Origin: Thermoplasmata archaeon
GTDB lineage: Archaea > Thermoplasmatota > Thermoplasmata > Lutacidiplasmatales > UBA184
Reading direction: 5' to 3'
Assembly: GCA_030037695.1 (NCBI GenBank)
Contig: JASHQF010000020.1
Coordinates: 1 to 38,395, forward strand
DNA: 38,395 nucleotides
Positions 16,577-25,094 of this stretch are shown here, piece by piece. The translations under genes were made by a program, and so were the position numbers. Position 1 is the first letter of the stretch. Every line of letters starts with the position of its first letter. The notes beneath the pieces were generated by a model, which saw only the letters and a program-made list of their open reading frames with translations, did no database searches and was not told the origin of the DNA.

Positions 16577-17542
16577 ATGCGGGCCGCCGTCGTCCGTGCG
16601 TTCGGCGCCCCGCCATCGTGGAGCGACTTCCCCGAGCCCGCCCCCGAACCGGGCGAACGGGTGGTAGCGGTCTCGGCCGCCGCGGTGAATCCCCTGGTGC
16701 TCACCCGGGCGTCCGGGGCGCACTACAGTGCGGGGACCCAACTCCCGTTCGTGGCTGGGGTCGACGGGGTCGGCAGGTCCGCGGAGGGCGATCGAGTCTA
16801 CTTCAGGGTCGGTCGGCCCCCCTATGGGTCGCTGGCCGAACGCGTGCCGGTCCCGGCGAGCCGAACGCTCCCGGTGCCCGCGGGGGTGTCGGACGTCACC
16901 GCCGCGGCGTCCGCGATCCCGGGGGTCTCGAGCTGGATCCCGCTGACGCGGCTCGCTCCCGTTCGCACGGGCGAGGCCGTGCTCATCAACGGGGCGACCG
17001 GCTCGGCGGGGCGGATGGCCGTCCAGATCGCCCGCCACCTCGGGGTCGACTCGGTCATCGCGACGGGCCGGGACCCTGCGAAGCTCCACGAACTGAACTC
17101 GCTCGGGGCCTCGGAGGTCGTTCCGCTGGGGGAGCCGTGGGACGCCTTCCGGTCGCGCGTCCGGGAGCTCGTGCAGGAGGTAAGGGTCGGTGTGGTGATC
17201 GACTACCTCTGGGGTCCCTCGGCCGAGGCGATCCTCGCGGCGCTCGGCGGACCCGCGGCGCCCCGGGGAAGTGCGAGGGTCCGCTACGTCTCGGTAGGCG
17301 CGATCACCGCAGAGGCCGTCGCGCTCCCGTCGGCCGTGCTTCGGAGCTCCGGCGTCGAGATCCTAGGGAGCGGCATCGGGGCCTCTCCGGACGCTGAGAT
17401 CGTCGAAGGGACCCGTGAGTTCTTTGCCGCCCTGGAGCAGCGGAAGTTCCGGGTCGACGCCGAGGAGCAACCGATGCCGAGCGTCGAGCGTAACTGGGGC
17501 AGGACCGGCGGAGAGCGGCGGTTGGTGTTCACGCTCCCGTAG
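16577..17542 (+). CDS. quinone-reductase-type medium-chain dehydrogenase/reductase
   Basis: A 321-residue zinc-free MDR protein. The N-terminal GroES-like domain ends with the substrate-side segment around 75-100, and the coenzyme motif NGATGSAGRMAVQIARHLG lies near 140-158 (AxGxxG variant NGATGSAG), followed by TGRDP, which favours NADPH. No zinc-binding Cys cluster is present. The family reduces quinones or enones. The C-terminal end has KFRVDAEEQPMPSVE, typical of this subgroup. I chose ATG 16577 (MRAAVVRAFG), the natural family start; ATG 16559 is six codons upstream. It diverges from the hydrolase-cyclase gene and precedes cyclase 3. Confidence 0.85.
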   Translation: MRAAVVRAFGAPPSWSDFPEPAPEPGERVVAVSAAAVNPLVLTRASGAHYSAGTQLPFVAGVDGVGRSAEGDRVYFRVGRPPYGSLAERVPVPASRTLPVPAGVSDVTAAASAIPGVSSWIPLTRLAPVRTGEAVLINGATGSAGRMAVQIARHLGVDSVIATGRDPAKLHELNSLGASEVVPLGEPWDAFRSRVRELVQEVRVGVVIDYLWGPSAEAILAALGGPAAPRGSARVRYVSVGAITAEAVALPSAVLRSSGVEILGSGIGASPDAEIVEGTREFFAALEQRKFRVDAEEQPMPSVERNWGRTGGERRLVFTLP

Positions 17543-17773
17543 GCGAGCCTTGGGCCGCCCCGACCGGGCCAGGGGGCGGGATCCGATTCCGGAGGGAGCC
17601 CCCTGGGATGGAAGTTTTCGGGCTCCATGGGCGAATCCTACAGCGAATTCGCAGGAGCTGGGGCGCGGGGGATTCTTGAGCCGCTACGGCGGAATCGCGT
17701 GGGCCCGGCCCGCGCTCTCTCTCCGCCCGGGGTGCGGCTGGTTTCGTTCCTCCCGCGAGCGCCTCCAGATGCG

Positions 17774-17779
17774 CTTAAG
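17774..17779 (+). promoter_or_regulatory. TATA element of cyclase 3
   Basis: CTTAAG centred 26 nt before GTG 17802; this supports that start over ATG 17769 and over the much longer upstream frame. Confidence 0.5.
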
Positions 17780-17801
17780 GAACCGGACGCATCGCAAGCC
17801 C

Positions 17802-19760
17802 GTGGCCGCCGACCGCCGCCTCGCGGCTGTGATGTTCACGGACACGGTCGGCTACACGGCGTCGACGCAGACCAACGAGGGGCACGCCCTCGATCTCCTG
17901 CGCCAGCAGAGCGAGCTGCTCCGCCCCGTCGTCGCCCTGCATCAGGGGCGCGAGGTGAAGTCGACGGGCGACGGGTTCCTGGTCGAGTTCGACAGCGCCC
18001 TGAAGGCCGTGCAGTGCGCCGTGAACATCCAACGGCGGATCTCCGAGCGGAACTCCGAGGGGGGCCAGAAGCCGATCCGGATCCGCATCGGCGTGCACCT
18101 GGGGGACGTCGTTCGGACGGGCCCCGACATCCTGGGCGATGCGGTGAACATCGCGGCCCGGATCGAACCGCTCGCCGAGCCGGGGGGCATCTGCGTCTCG
18201 GGGGCGGTCTTCGAGCAGGTGCGCTCGAAGGTCACGGACCAGTTCGAGAAGCTCGAGCCGCGGGTCCTCAAGGGCCTCGCCGCTCCGATCGACGTCTACC
18301 GCGTGGTGCCCTCGTGGGAAGGGAGCGGCGGGAGCGTCGCGAGGGACGCCGCGCTCCTCGCGGACAAGACCCGGATCGCCGTGCTCCCGTTCGCCAACAT
18401 CAGCCCGGACCCGAACGACGAGTACTTCGCGGACGGGCTGACGGAGGAGCTGATCGCCAACCTGTCGCTCGTACCGGGCCTCAAGGTGATCGCCCGGACC
18501 TCGGTGATCGGGTACAAGAAGGCCGAGAAGAAGGTCGCCGCGATCGGCAAGGAGCTCGGGGTCGGGACGGTCGTCGAGGGGAGCGTCCGGCGGGCCGCGA
18601 ACAAGATCCGGGTCACCGTGCAGGTGATCGACGTCGCCACGGAGGAGCATCTCTGGACGGCGAAGTACGACGACGATCTCGACGACATCTTCGCCGTCCA
18701 GAGCGAGATCGCCACGAAGGTCGCGACCTCGCTGCCCGGGAGCCTCGTCCAACCCCAGGTCCCGGTGCCGGAGCTCGAGCGCCCGAAGGAGACCCAGGCG
18801 TACCTCGCCTACCTCCAGGGGCAGTCGCTCATCTGGAAGACGGACGAGCCGTCCTTGCGCAAGTCGCTGGACCATTTCCAACGGGCGATCGAGACCGATC
18901 CGACGTTCGCGCGGGCCTACGCCGGCCTCGCCCGGGCGTACATCAACCTCGGCAACGAGGGGTACCTCACCTGGACCGGCGCGATCGAGATGGGCCAGGC
19001 GGCCGCCGAGCGGGCGAGCAAGCTCGATCCGGATCTCGCGGAGGCGCACGAGCTGCTCGGGGAGCTCGCGTTCATGGCCGACGCTCCGGCGGAGATCCTC
19101 GACAAGGAGCTGCGCCGGGCCCTGGAGCTGAACCCCAACCTCGCGCAGGCCCACAGCATGCTGAGCTCGCTGGCCGGCTCCTTCGGGATCCTGGAGTCGT
19201 ACCTCCTCCTCGCGGACGAGGCGTACCGGCTCGATCCGCTCTCCCCGCCGATGATCCGCCGGCAGGGCGAGGCGTACTTCAACTCGGGTCAGTACGAGGA
19301 GGCGCTGGCCCACTGGAAGAAGCACATCGAGTCGGACCCGCTCGACGCCTACCGCGGGATGGCCGAGTACTGCATCTTCAAGGGGGATCTCGCGGGGGCC
19401 GAGAAGATGGTACGCGAGGTCGAGCGCGTGGCTCCGAACAGCGACCCCGCGTTCCTCTGGCGAGGGTACCTCGCGGCGCTGCACGGCGATCGGGCCACCG
19501 CGGAGCGCATGATCGCCAAGATCGACGAGGTGTTCAAGAAGGGAAGTTCGCGCCAGTCGTCGATCGGGTACATCTACTACGCGCTCGGCGAGCTCGACCG
19601 GTTCTTCGAGTACATGGTCGCGGCGGCGAAGAACCACACGCTGCAGGCGGTGCGGGTCCGCCTCTCTCCGCTGCTGGCGGCGGCCCGGAGGGATCCGCGG
19701 TTCGTGATGCTCGTGATCCAGGCCGGGCGGCCGATGCAGGCCTCCAAGCACGCGGGCTGA
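17802..19760 (+). CDS. class III nucleotide cyclase - TolB-like - TPR protein (cyclase 3)
   Basis: A 652-residue third paralog, on the opposite strand to the others. The cyclase domain is complete: Asp14 (FTD), Lys53 and Asp57 (VKSTGDG), Asp113, Asn116 and Arg120 (GDAVNIAAR). The TolB-like domain starts near 190 (IAVLPFANISPDPNDEYFADG) and includes EGSVRRAANKIRVTVQV, and the rest is TPR helices. I chose GTG 17802, giving MAADRRLAAVMFTD to match MARRLAAIMFTD and MASSRRLAAIMFTD of the paralogs, with a CTTAAG box 26 nt upstream. The longer open frame back to 17415 overlaps the reductase gene and looks non-coding. Expected to be a cytosolic adenylate cyclase controlled through its TPRs. Confidence 0.9.
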   Translation: MAADRRLAAVMFTDTVGYTASTQTNEGHALDLLRQQSELLRPVVALHQGREVKSTGDGFLVEFDSALKAVQCAVNIQRRISERNSEGGQKPIRIRIGVHLGDVVRTGPDILGDAVNIAARIEPLAEPGGICVSGAVFEQVRSKVTDQFEKLEPRVLKGLAAPIDVYRVVPSWEGSGGSVARDAALLADKTRIAVLPFANISPDPNDEYFADGLTEELIANLSLVPGLKVIARTSVIGYKKAEKKVAAIGKELGVGTVVEGSVRRAANKIRVTVQVIDVATEEHLWTAKYDDDLDDIFAVQSEIATKVATSLPGSLVQPQVPVPELERPKETQAYLAYLQGQSLIWKTDEPSLRKSLDHFQRAIETDPTFARAYAGLARAYINLGNEGYLTWTGAIEMGQAAAERASKLDPDLAEAHELLGELAFMADAPAEILDKELRRALELNPNLAQAHSMLSSLAGSFGILESYLLLADEAYRLDPLSPPMIRRQGEAYFNSGQYEEALAHWKKHIESDPLDAYRGMAEYCIFKGDLAGAEKMVREVERVAPNSDPAFLWRGYLAALHGDRATAERMIAKIDEVFKKGSSRQSSIGYIYYALGELDRFFEYMVAAAKNHTLQAVRVRLSPLLAAARRDPRFVMLVIQAGRPMQASKHAG

Positions 19761-19794
19761 CGCGCGGACGACGGCACCGCGGGCGCGCGGGGAC

Positions 19795-20190
19795 CTAGTC
19801 CTCGGGGTTCAGGGTGAGGACGTTCCCGTCCGGGTCCGCGATGCGGGCGAACTTCCCCCACGGTCGTTTCGTCACGGGCGCGTCCAGCCGGACCCCGCGG
19901 CGCTCCAGCTCGGCGACCTTCTTCTCGAAGTTGCCGCGCACGTGGAACGTGATCCCCTGGTTCCCCGGGCTCAGCTCTTCCCCGATCTCCGAGCCCTGGC
20001 AGAGATGGATCAGCCCGTTCTCGCCCCGGTGCCCCACGGTCACCCAGTGGCCGAGGTCCTGGACGACCTCGAGATCGAGCTGGGACGTGTACCAGGCCAC
20101 CGCTCGCTGGCGGTCCGACACCACGATCGTGATCGCGAAGAGGTAGAGCTCCGACTCGTGCGGGGACTTCGCCTTCGAGGTCGCTGCCAT
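19795..20190 (-). CDS. VOC-superfamily (glyoxalase/bleomycin resistance-like) protein
   Basis: A 131-residue protein of two beta-alpha-beta-beta-beta modules: FAITIVVSDRQRAVAWYTSQLD at the start of the first and GITFHVRGN ... IADPDGNVLTLNPED in the second. The usual metal-ligand His/Glu of the first strand is replaced by hydrophobic residues, so a metal enzyme is uncertain; it may bind a small ligand or confer resistance. I chose ATG 20190 because upstream sequence in the frame is Arg/Pro-rich and non-coding in look. Convergent with cyclase 3, 34 nt between the stops. Confidence 0.85.
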   Translation of the reverse strand: MAATSKAKSPHESELYLFAITIVVSDRQRAVAWYTSQLDLEVVQDLGHWVTVGHRGENGLIHLCQGSEIGEELSPGNQGITFHVRGNFEKKVAELERRGVRLDAPVTKRPWGKFARIADPDGNVLTLNPED

Positions 20191-20562
20191 GGAGCGGGCA
20201 CGGCGCCTACGGTCAAGATGACGCGGGGGGTCCAGGGGAGGCGTTCGAGGGCGCCGAGGACGAGCGAGCCGCCGGGTCGACGCGCGCTCGGGACCGAGGT
20301 ATCGGGCCGGCGCACCGCGCGCGAGCCAGCCTACGACCGTCGTTTCAGGGCCCGGCGAAGGTGATCGTCGAACCAAGTACGGTACAACCAGAACCGGCGG
20401 GGGAAGAGGAGTTCGCTCGGAGCAGCTCCGGTCTCGCCGGAGCTAGCCGTTTCCCGCCACGACCCGATCTACGCTTTCGGGCCCGCCGGGGCAGCGCTCC
20501 GCGGTCCGGGGTCGGCAGTGCAACGCGTATCCCGAGCCTTCGCCTCCGGGACCCCGACGCAG
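20191..20562. other. intergenic interval with a strong hairpin
   Basis: About 370 bp between the divergent VOC and GNAT genes. It holds a perfect 8-bp inverted repeat, AGCTCCGG-tctcg-CCGGAGCT, at 20424-20444. No tRNA, no other RNA and no convincing ORF is seen. The hairpin lies about 120 nt before the GNAT start. Confidence 0.4.
20424..20444. repeat. 8-bp inverted repeat
   Basis: AGCTCCGG, 5-nt loop, CCGGAGCT. It could be a dimeric regulator site for the divergent gene pair, or an RNA hairpin in the GNAT leader. Confidence 0.4.
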
Positions 20563-21108
20563 ATGGAGAGGAACGCCTCTTCCGGCGCCGCGGGCACCGG
20601 GCTCGCCTCGTGCCGGCGGGTGCGTTGGCCGGACGATCTCCCGACGGTCCGTCGCCTCTTCCTGGACTACCGGCAATGGCTTGCGGACCACCAGGATCCC
20701 GACGCTCGATCGAGACCCAGGGTGCTGTCGGGGCTCTCCCTGGTCGACCGGCTCATCGCGGAGCTCCCCGGGGCCTACGGACCCCCGACCGGTGACATCC
20801 TGCTGTGGTTCCAGGACGGGAGCGTCGTCGCGTGCGGTGCGCTTCGTGAGCTAGTGCCCCGGGTCGGTGAGATCAAGCGCATCTACGTTCGACCGGAGTT
20901 CCGCGGCAAGGGGTTCGGGCCCACGTTCGTCCGAGCGCTCCTCGACCGGGCGCGGGAGGTCGGGTACGAGCGGCTGCGGGTCGACACGTTGCCGTCGATG
21001 CAGGCTGCGATCGAGTTCTACCAGGAGCTCGGGTTCCGCCCGATCCCCTCGTTCTGGCCCCACCCCGTGAGGGACGCGCTGTTCTTCGAGCGTCGCCTCG
21101 TCGACTGA
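20563..21108 (+). CDS. GNAT-family N-acetyltransferase
   Basis: A 181-residue acetyltransferase. Strand 4 and the acetyl-CoA pyrophosphate loop are clear at about 105-125: EIKRIYVRPEFRGKGFGPTF, containing the R-x-x-G-x-G/A signature (RGKGFG). The C-terminal part, ERLRVDTLPSMQAAIEFYQELGF, is the typical strand-helix of the fold. The order RRLFLDYRQWLADH in the N-terminal helix resembles the carbonic-anhydrase/MarR-associated GNATs but does not define a substrate. I chose ATG 20563, the first start after an arginine-rich non-coding-looking stretch. Confidence 0.85.
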   Translation: MERNASSGAAGTGLASCRRVRWPDDLPTVRRLFLDYRQWLADHQDPDARSRPRVLSGLSLVDRLIAELPGAYGPPTGDILLWFQDGSVVACGALRELVPRVGEIKRIYVRPEFRGKGFGPTFVRALLDRAREVGYERLRVDTLPSMQAAIEFYQELGFRPIPSFWPHPVRDALFFERRLVD

Positions 21109-21281
21109 TCTCAGGTGCCGCCGGTGCGGGCGTCTCCCGAGCCCCCGGGGACCCGTGGCTCGGATGCCCTCCCCCCTCGGGACCCGAGTAGGCGAGCGGA
21201 AGGGGACCTAGACCCACGGAAGGACCCCGATCTTGGCCCCCCTTCCGCGGGTCGCGAAGCACGCTCCTCAACGGCTTTCAG

Positions 21282-21938
21282 GTGCGGGGGGTAGCCCGCA
21301 GGGTGAGACCCACGACCCGAGGCGCCTGCTCGCCCCGCCACTGGCTCGGGTACTATCGATGGACGGCGGACCGACCGCCGCGGGAGCTCCTGCTCCAAAC
21401 GCTGAACCACATCGACTGGGAGGGCCGACGGCGACGCCGCCGCGAGGCGGTCGAGCTCGGGTTCGGCTCGGGGACCGACGCGCTCGAGCTCCTCCGCCGA
21501 GGCTGGCGCGTGCTGGCGATCGACGGGCAGGTGGCCGCCGCGAAGTTCCTGGAGCGTCGCGTGCCCCCGCGGCTGCGCGCCTCGCTGACCACGGTGGTCG
21601 CCCCGATGGAGGGGCTGGAGCTGCCTCCGACCGACCTCGTCTACGCCAGCTTCTCGCTCCCGTTCTGCGACCCGGAGCGTTTCCCCGACCTTTGGCGGAC
21701 CATCCGTACGTCGCTCCGACCCGGGGGGCATTTTGCGGGTCAGCTGTTCGGGACCGACGATGCCTGGGCCGGTCGCCGACCGTTCAGCTTCTTCGACCGG
21801 GCCGGAGTGCAGCGCCTGGCCCGGGGGTACACGATCGAGCTCCTGCGGGAGACGGTCGAGGAGGGCCGATCGTACCGCGGGCCGAAGCATTGGCACTACT
21901 TCGATGTGATCCTGGAAAAGCCCGGCCGTGTGCCTTGA
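21282..21938 (+). CDS. class I SAM-dependent methyltransferase
   Basis: A 218-residue Rossmann-fold methyltransferase. Motif I is EAVELGFGSGTDALELL (about 56-72), the acidic residue after strand 2 is Asp81 (VLAIDGQ), motif II/post-motif is LVYASFSLPF (about 119-128), and LRPGGHFAGQLFG (about 145-157) is the typical strand-5 region. The N-terminal WLGYYRWTADRPPRELL occurs in a set of small trans-aconitate or thiopurine-type methyltransferases. GTG 21282 and GTG 21303 are both possible starts. The substrate is unknown. It lies 173 nt after the GNAT gene. Confidence 0.85.
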   Translation: MRGVARRVRPTTRGACSPRHWLGYYRWTADRPPRELLLQTLNHIDWEGRRRRRREAVELGFGSGTDALELLRRGWRVLAIDGQVAAAKFLERRVPPRLRASLTTVVAPMEGLELPPTDLVYASFSLPFCDPERFPDLWRTIRTSLRPGGHFAGQLFGTDDAWAGRRPFSFFDRAGVQRLARGYTIELLRETVEEGRSYRGPKHWHYFDVILEKPGRVP

Positions 21939-21995
21939 GGCGGACCGCCCCGGCCCACGGCCGCCCGTTCGCGGCCCGTACGGCTTCGGAAGAAC

Positions 21996-23075
21996 TCACG
22001 CCAGGGCGTCCGGCCGTGCGAGATCCGGGGTCCGCTCCGAGTCGACGCCGGGTCCGTCCATCCGGAGCAGTTGCTTGCCCACGTTCTCCCCGGCGTACAG
22101 ACGGGCCAGCCCGCGAGGGGCCTCGCGAAGGCCCACGAGGACGTCCTCCTTGGACTTGAGGCGGCCCGACCGGAGCAGCGGCAGCATCGCCGAGATCGCC
22201 TCCTCCCGCCGAGGGATGTAGTCCCGGCCCAGCAGGCCCTCCATCCTTCCGTTGACCATGACGAGGTTGAGGTAGCTCCCCGGACCGGGGGGCGGGGGCT
22301 GCACGGCGTAGCGGGAGGTCGCGCCACTCAACACTACGCGCCCGCCCTGCCTCAACCGCTCCAGCGCGAGGTCGAGGAGGGGCCCGCCGTCGTTGTCGAA
22401 GAAGATGTCGATGCCGTCCGGGCAGAGGGCGGCGAGCCGCGGGCCGACGTCCTCGCTCTTGTAGTTGATCGCGGCGTCGACCCCCGCCTCGCGGGTCAGC
22501 CACTCGCACTTCGCCGCCGATCCCGCCACCCCGATCACCCGAAGGCCGTGGATCTTGGCGAGCTGCGAGGCGATCGAGCCCACCCCTCCCGCCGCCCCCG
22601 AGATGACGATCGTCTCCCCGCGCTTCGGCCGGGCGACCTCGTGGATGCCAAAGTACGCGACGAGGCCGGTGAGCCCGAACACTCCGAGCGCCCAGTTGGG
22701 GGGGATCCCGTCCGGGACCCGGTAGGTCGGGCTGAAGCTCTTTCCGTCGGTGACGGAATAGTCCTCCCAGCCCATATGGCCGTGCACGATCTGCCCGGGC
22801 GAGAACTCGGGGTGGCGCGACTCGACGATGCGCGAGACCGCGATCGTGCTCATCGCCTCCCCGAGCGGGATCCCGCCGGAGTCCGGCACCGCAGGGTCGG
22901 CCGGGGCGATCAGGAACCGCTGCGTGGGTTCGAAGGAGAACCAGAGATTGCGGGCGAGGAACTGCCCGTCGGCCGGGGTAGGCACAGGAGACTCGACCCA
23001 CCGGAAGTTCGCCTCGGAGATCTCCCCGGCGGAGTGCCGGGCCACGAGCCACCTCCGGTTCGTCCGGGCCGTCAT
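21996..23075 (-). CDS. CurA/prostaglandin-reductase-type NADP-dependent oxidoreductase
   Basis: A 359-residue zinc-free MDR protein of the leukotriene B4 dehydrogenase/CurA group. Family landmarks: N-terminal NRRWLVARHSAGEISEANF, YSVTDGKSF in the catalytic domain, GLTGLVAYFG before the coenzyme domain, and AAGGVGSIASQLAKIHG (AxGxxG) near 155-171. It reduces the C=C bond of alpha,beta-unsaturated ketones or aldehydes using NADPH. I chose ATG 23075 (MTARTNRRW), the usual family start; the frame goes to 23168. A minus-strand CTATAG at 23132-23137 may be its TATA element, with a leader of about 30 nt. Confidence 0.9.
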   Translation of the reverse strand: MTARTNRRWLVARHSAGEISEANFRWVESPVPTPADGQFLARNLWFSFEPTQRFLIAPADPAVPDSGGIPLGEAMSTIAVSRIVESRHPEFSPGQIVHGHMGWEDYSVTDGKSFSPTYRVPDGIPPNWALGVFGLTGLVAYFGIHEVARPKRGETIVISGAAGGVGSIASQLAKIHGLRVIGVAGSAAKCEWLTREAGVDAAINYKSEDVGPRLAALCPDGIDIFFDNDGGPLLDLALERLRQGGRVVLSGATSRYAVQPPPPGPGSYLNLVMVNGRMEGLLGRDYIPRREEAISAMLPLLRSGRLKSKEDVLVGLREAPRGLARLYAGENVGKQLLRMDGPGVDSERTPDLARPDALA

Positions 23076-23193
23076 GCTGGGTCCCCTCGCCTTGAGCGAT
23101 AGCGCTTCCGCGACGTAGTCTCCGCCACGGTCTATAGCTTGTCGAACCTTCGGGGAGGTTCGGTGCACGGCCCGAGGGTCGTGCGTGACTCGC

Positions 23194-23202
23194 GATTATC
23201 AT
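23194..23202 (+). promoter_or_regulatory. TATA-like element of the second GNAT gene
   Basis: GATTATCAT centred about 30 nt before ATG 23228. Confidence 0.4.
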
Positions 23203-23227
23203 CCCCGCCGGCGTGGGCCCGCGGCAG

Positions 23228-23743
23228 ATGGACCCGACCGTCACCGTCCGGAGGATCGAGGAGCGGGAGTGGCTCGCGTTCCGCGCGCTCCGGCTCCGTT
23301 CGCTGAAGAGCGATCCGCTCGCGTTCGGCAGTACCCTCGCGAAGGAAGCGAAATACCCCGACGGAAAGTGGCAGGAGTGGTGCCGCTACGGCGCCATCAG
23401 CCCCGAAGGGGCGACGTTCGTCGCCGTCGACCGTGCCGACGCCCTCGTCGGGATGGTCGGATCGTTCACCGACACGGGCCGGCCCCACCTCTGGGGGCTC
23501 TGGGTGCGGCCCGAGCATCGCCGCCGATCGATCGGCCGGCAGCTGATGGACGCCGTGCTCGACTGGGTCGACCACGCCGGCCCGCCGCGGGCGGTGCTCC
23601 TCGACGTGAACCCGTCCCGGGACGGTGCCGTACGGCTCTACGAAGCGCTCGGCTTCGCCTTCAGCGGGATCGAGCAGCCGCTCGGTCACGATCCGCCGGC
23701 GATCGCTCGCCAGATGGTGCGACCGACGGCCGGCGGCCGCTGA
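23228..23743 (+). CDS. GNAT-family N-acetyltransferase
   Basis: A 171-residue acetyltransferase. The N-terminal VTVRRIEEREWLAFRALRLRSL followed by LAFGSTLAKE is typical of the ribosomal-protein-like or small-molecule GNATs, and the acetyl-CoA loop is LWVRPEHRRRSIGRQLM (about 94-110), where the R-x-x-G-x-G loop reads RRRSIG. GAVRLYEALGFAFSG near 138-152 closes the fold. ATG 23228 is favoured over GTG 23213 by the family start and the upstream TATA. It diverges from the CurA-type gene. Substrate unknown. Confidence 0.88.
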   Translation: MDPTVTVRRIEEREWLAFRALRLRSLKSDPLAFGSTLAKEAKYPDGKWQEWCRYGAISPEGATFVAVDRADALVGMVGSFTDTGRPHLWGLWVRPEHRRRSIGRQLMDAVLDWVDHAGPPRAVLLDVNPSRDGAVRLYEALGFAFSGIEQPLGHDPPAIARQMVRPTAGGR

Positions 23744-23776
23744 GCGAGGGACCTGATCGCGGTTCGCGGCCCAAGA

Positions 23777-24478
23777 TCACTTCGCCAGGGCCACGAGGTC
23801 GCGCGCGAGCTCCGCGGGTCGGGTGAGCATCGGCCAGTGACCCGCTTCGAGGATCCGGTGGGGCCCCTCGAGCTTGCCCCACTTGCCCGCGACGATCTCG
23901 TCGACCGGATCCCCGCTCAGGGTGCAGAAGATGTACGACTCCTGGACGCGGTCGTAGTCCGCCGAGAGGGTGATCGGGTCCGTCCCGAGCTTCACGGGCC
24001 AAGGTGTGGCGTGGGCCAGCATGCGCTTCAACGCCGGCCCCGTGACGTCCTTACCGATCCGTCCGACGATCTCCGGAGTGAGGGGGATCCCCGTCGCTCC
24101 CTCGGGAGCCGGGCCGAACTCCCGCGTGGGGTCGAACCCGCCCTGGGGCTCGCGCACCCTCTCGGGCCGGAACGCATCGACATAGATGACCGAGCGAACC
24201 TTGTCGTGGGCGCGGTCGGCCACGGCCGCAGCGACCTTGCCGGCGAAACTGTGCCCCACCAGCACGAGGTCGTCGAGATCGTTGTACCGGATCACGTTGA
24301 GCACATCCCGGGTCGCGGTCTCCATGCCCACCTCCTTCGAGGCGAGGTGGACCCGCTCGCCCATCCCGGTGAGGGTCACCGGGACCGCGACATGGCCCGC
24401 CTTCGCGAGCGGGGGAACGACCTCTTTCCAGGCCCACGCCCCGAGCCAGGCGCCCGGGATCAGGACGAACTGCGTCAT
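23777..24478 (-). CDS. alpha/beta hydrolase (esterase, MES/EstC-like)
   Basis: A 233-residue enzyme. FVLIPGAWLGAWAWKEVVPPL forms the oxyanion loop region, GHSFAG at 75-80 carries nucleophile Ser77, and EAGHWPML near the C-terminus carries the catalytic His. This arrangement matches the plant methylesterase/EstC-like group that cleaves small esters. Cytosolic, with no signal peptide. A CTTAAG box lies 27 nt before ATG 24478, so the gene is transcribed on its own. Confidence 0.9.
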   Translation of the reverse strand: MTQFVLIPGAWLGAWAWKEVVPPLAKAGHVAVPVTLTGMGERVHLASKEVGMETATRDVLNVIRYNDLDDLVLVGHSFAGKVAAAVADRAHDKVRSVIYVDAFRPERVREPQGGFDPTREFGPAPEGATGIPLTPEIVGRIGKDVTGPALKRMLAHATPWPVKLGTDPITLSADYDRVQESYIFCTLSGDPVDEIVAGKWGKLEGPHRILEAGHWPMLTRPAELARDLVALAK

Positions 24479-24502
24479 CGGCGGCTGCGAGGAGCGGCCC
24501 GG

Positions 24503-24508
24503 CTTAAG
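24503..24508 (-). promoter_or_regulatory. TATA element of the alpha/beta hydrolase gene
   Basis: CTTAAG (palindromic) centred about 27 nt before ATG 24478. Confidence 0.5.
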
Positions 24509-24562
24509 ACGCCCCCCGGGACGGCGTGGAACACCCCTCCTCGCGGCCCCATCGGGGCTAGC

Positions 24563-24982
24563 TCACGGGAAGGAGCCCGGGGGGCCGATGCCGGAGGGCC
24601 CCCCGATCCAGTTCCAGAAATCGTCCCGCCAGAAGTCGACCTCGGCCCGGACGTGCCGAAGGGGGATGACGTGGAGTCCGGCGTTCTCGGCCTCCCGAAG
24701 GCGATGCCGGAGCTGGTCGACGGTCTCGTCCGAGAGGACCTTCAGGACGGCCTCGAGCGCCGAGCGGAACCCGACGTCGAGGATCCGGTCCGGGTGGCGC
24801 AGCACGAGGCGGTAGTGGTGGTGACCGCCCGAGCCCTCCACGCGCAGCACCTGCCACTCGAGCCGCTCGCCGCGCTGCCCGGCGAGACGGAACGCGGCCA
24901 AGTTGCCGAGCGATTGCGCGACGAAGTTTTCCTCGCCGAGCCCGGCCCGAAGGTAGATCGCGACCTCGACCCCGCGGTGCAT
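24563..24982 (-). CDS. hypothetical protein, 139 residues
   Basis: A small protein with predicted strands in its first half (VEVAIYLRAG, LEWQVLRVEG, HHHYRLVLRHP) and a helical second half (EAVLKVLSDETVDQLRHRLREAEN), ending in a Gly/Pro-rich tail. The order and the charged His cluster give no recognisable family. It lies between the alpha/beta hydrolase gene and the divergent aldo/keto reductase. Composition and codon use match the neighbours, which supports a real gene. Confidence 0.6.
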   Translation of the reverse strand: MHRGVEVAIYLRAGLGEENFVAQSLGNLAAFRLAGQRGERLEWQVLRVEGSGGHHHYRLVLRHPDRILDVGFRSALEAVLKVLSDETVDQLRHRLREAENAGLHVIPLRHVRAEVDFWRDDFWNWIGGPSGIGPPGSFP

Positions 24983-25065
24983 CGGACCCCGGGGCGCTAG
25001 GTCCGCGGGTTCTTGAGAGCCGTCGTTCCCACGCTCGCCGGCCCCCGCGCGGGCCCCCCTCCTGC

Positions 25066-25072
25066 GCTAAGT
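25066..25072 (+). promoter_or_regulatory. TATA-like element of the aldo/keto reductase gene
   Basis: GCTAAGT centred 26 nt before GTG 25095. Confidence 0.4.
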
Positions 25073-25094
25073 CCTCGGGCTCGATGCCCCGGAC

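Noticed and set aside
17627-19798. 723-residue and 658-residue frames overlapping cyclase 3
   Set aside because: Shadows of the cyclase gene; highly repetitive Arg/Gly/Pro content.
20460-20560. GC-rich segment resembling a tRNA-like fold
   Set aside because: No T-loop consensus or complementary acceptor ends could be found.
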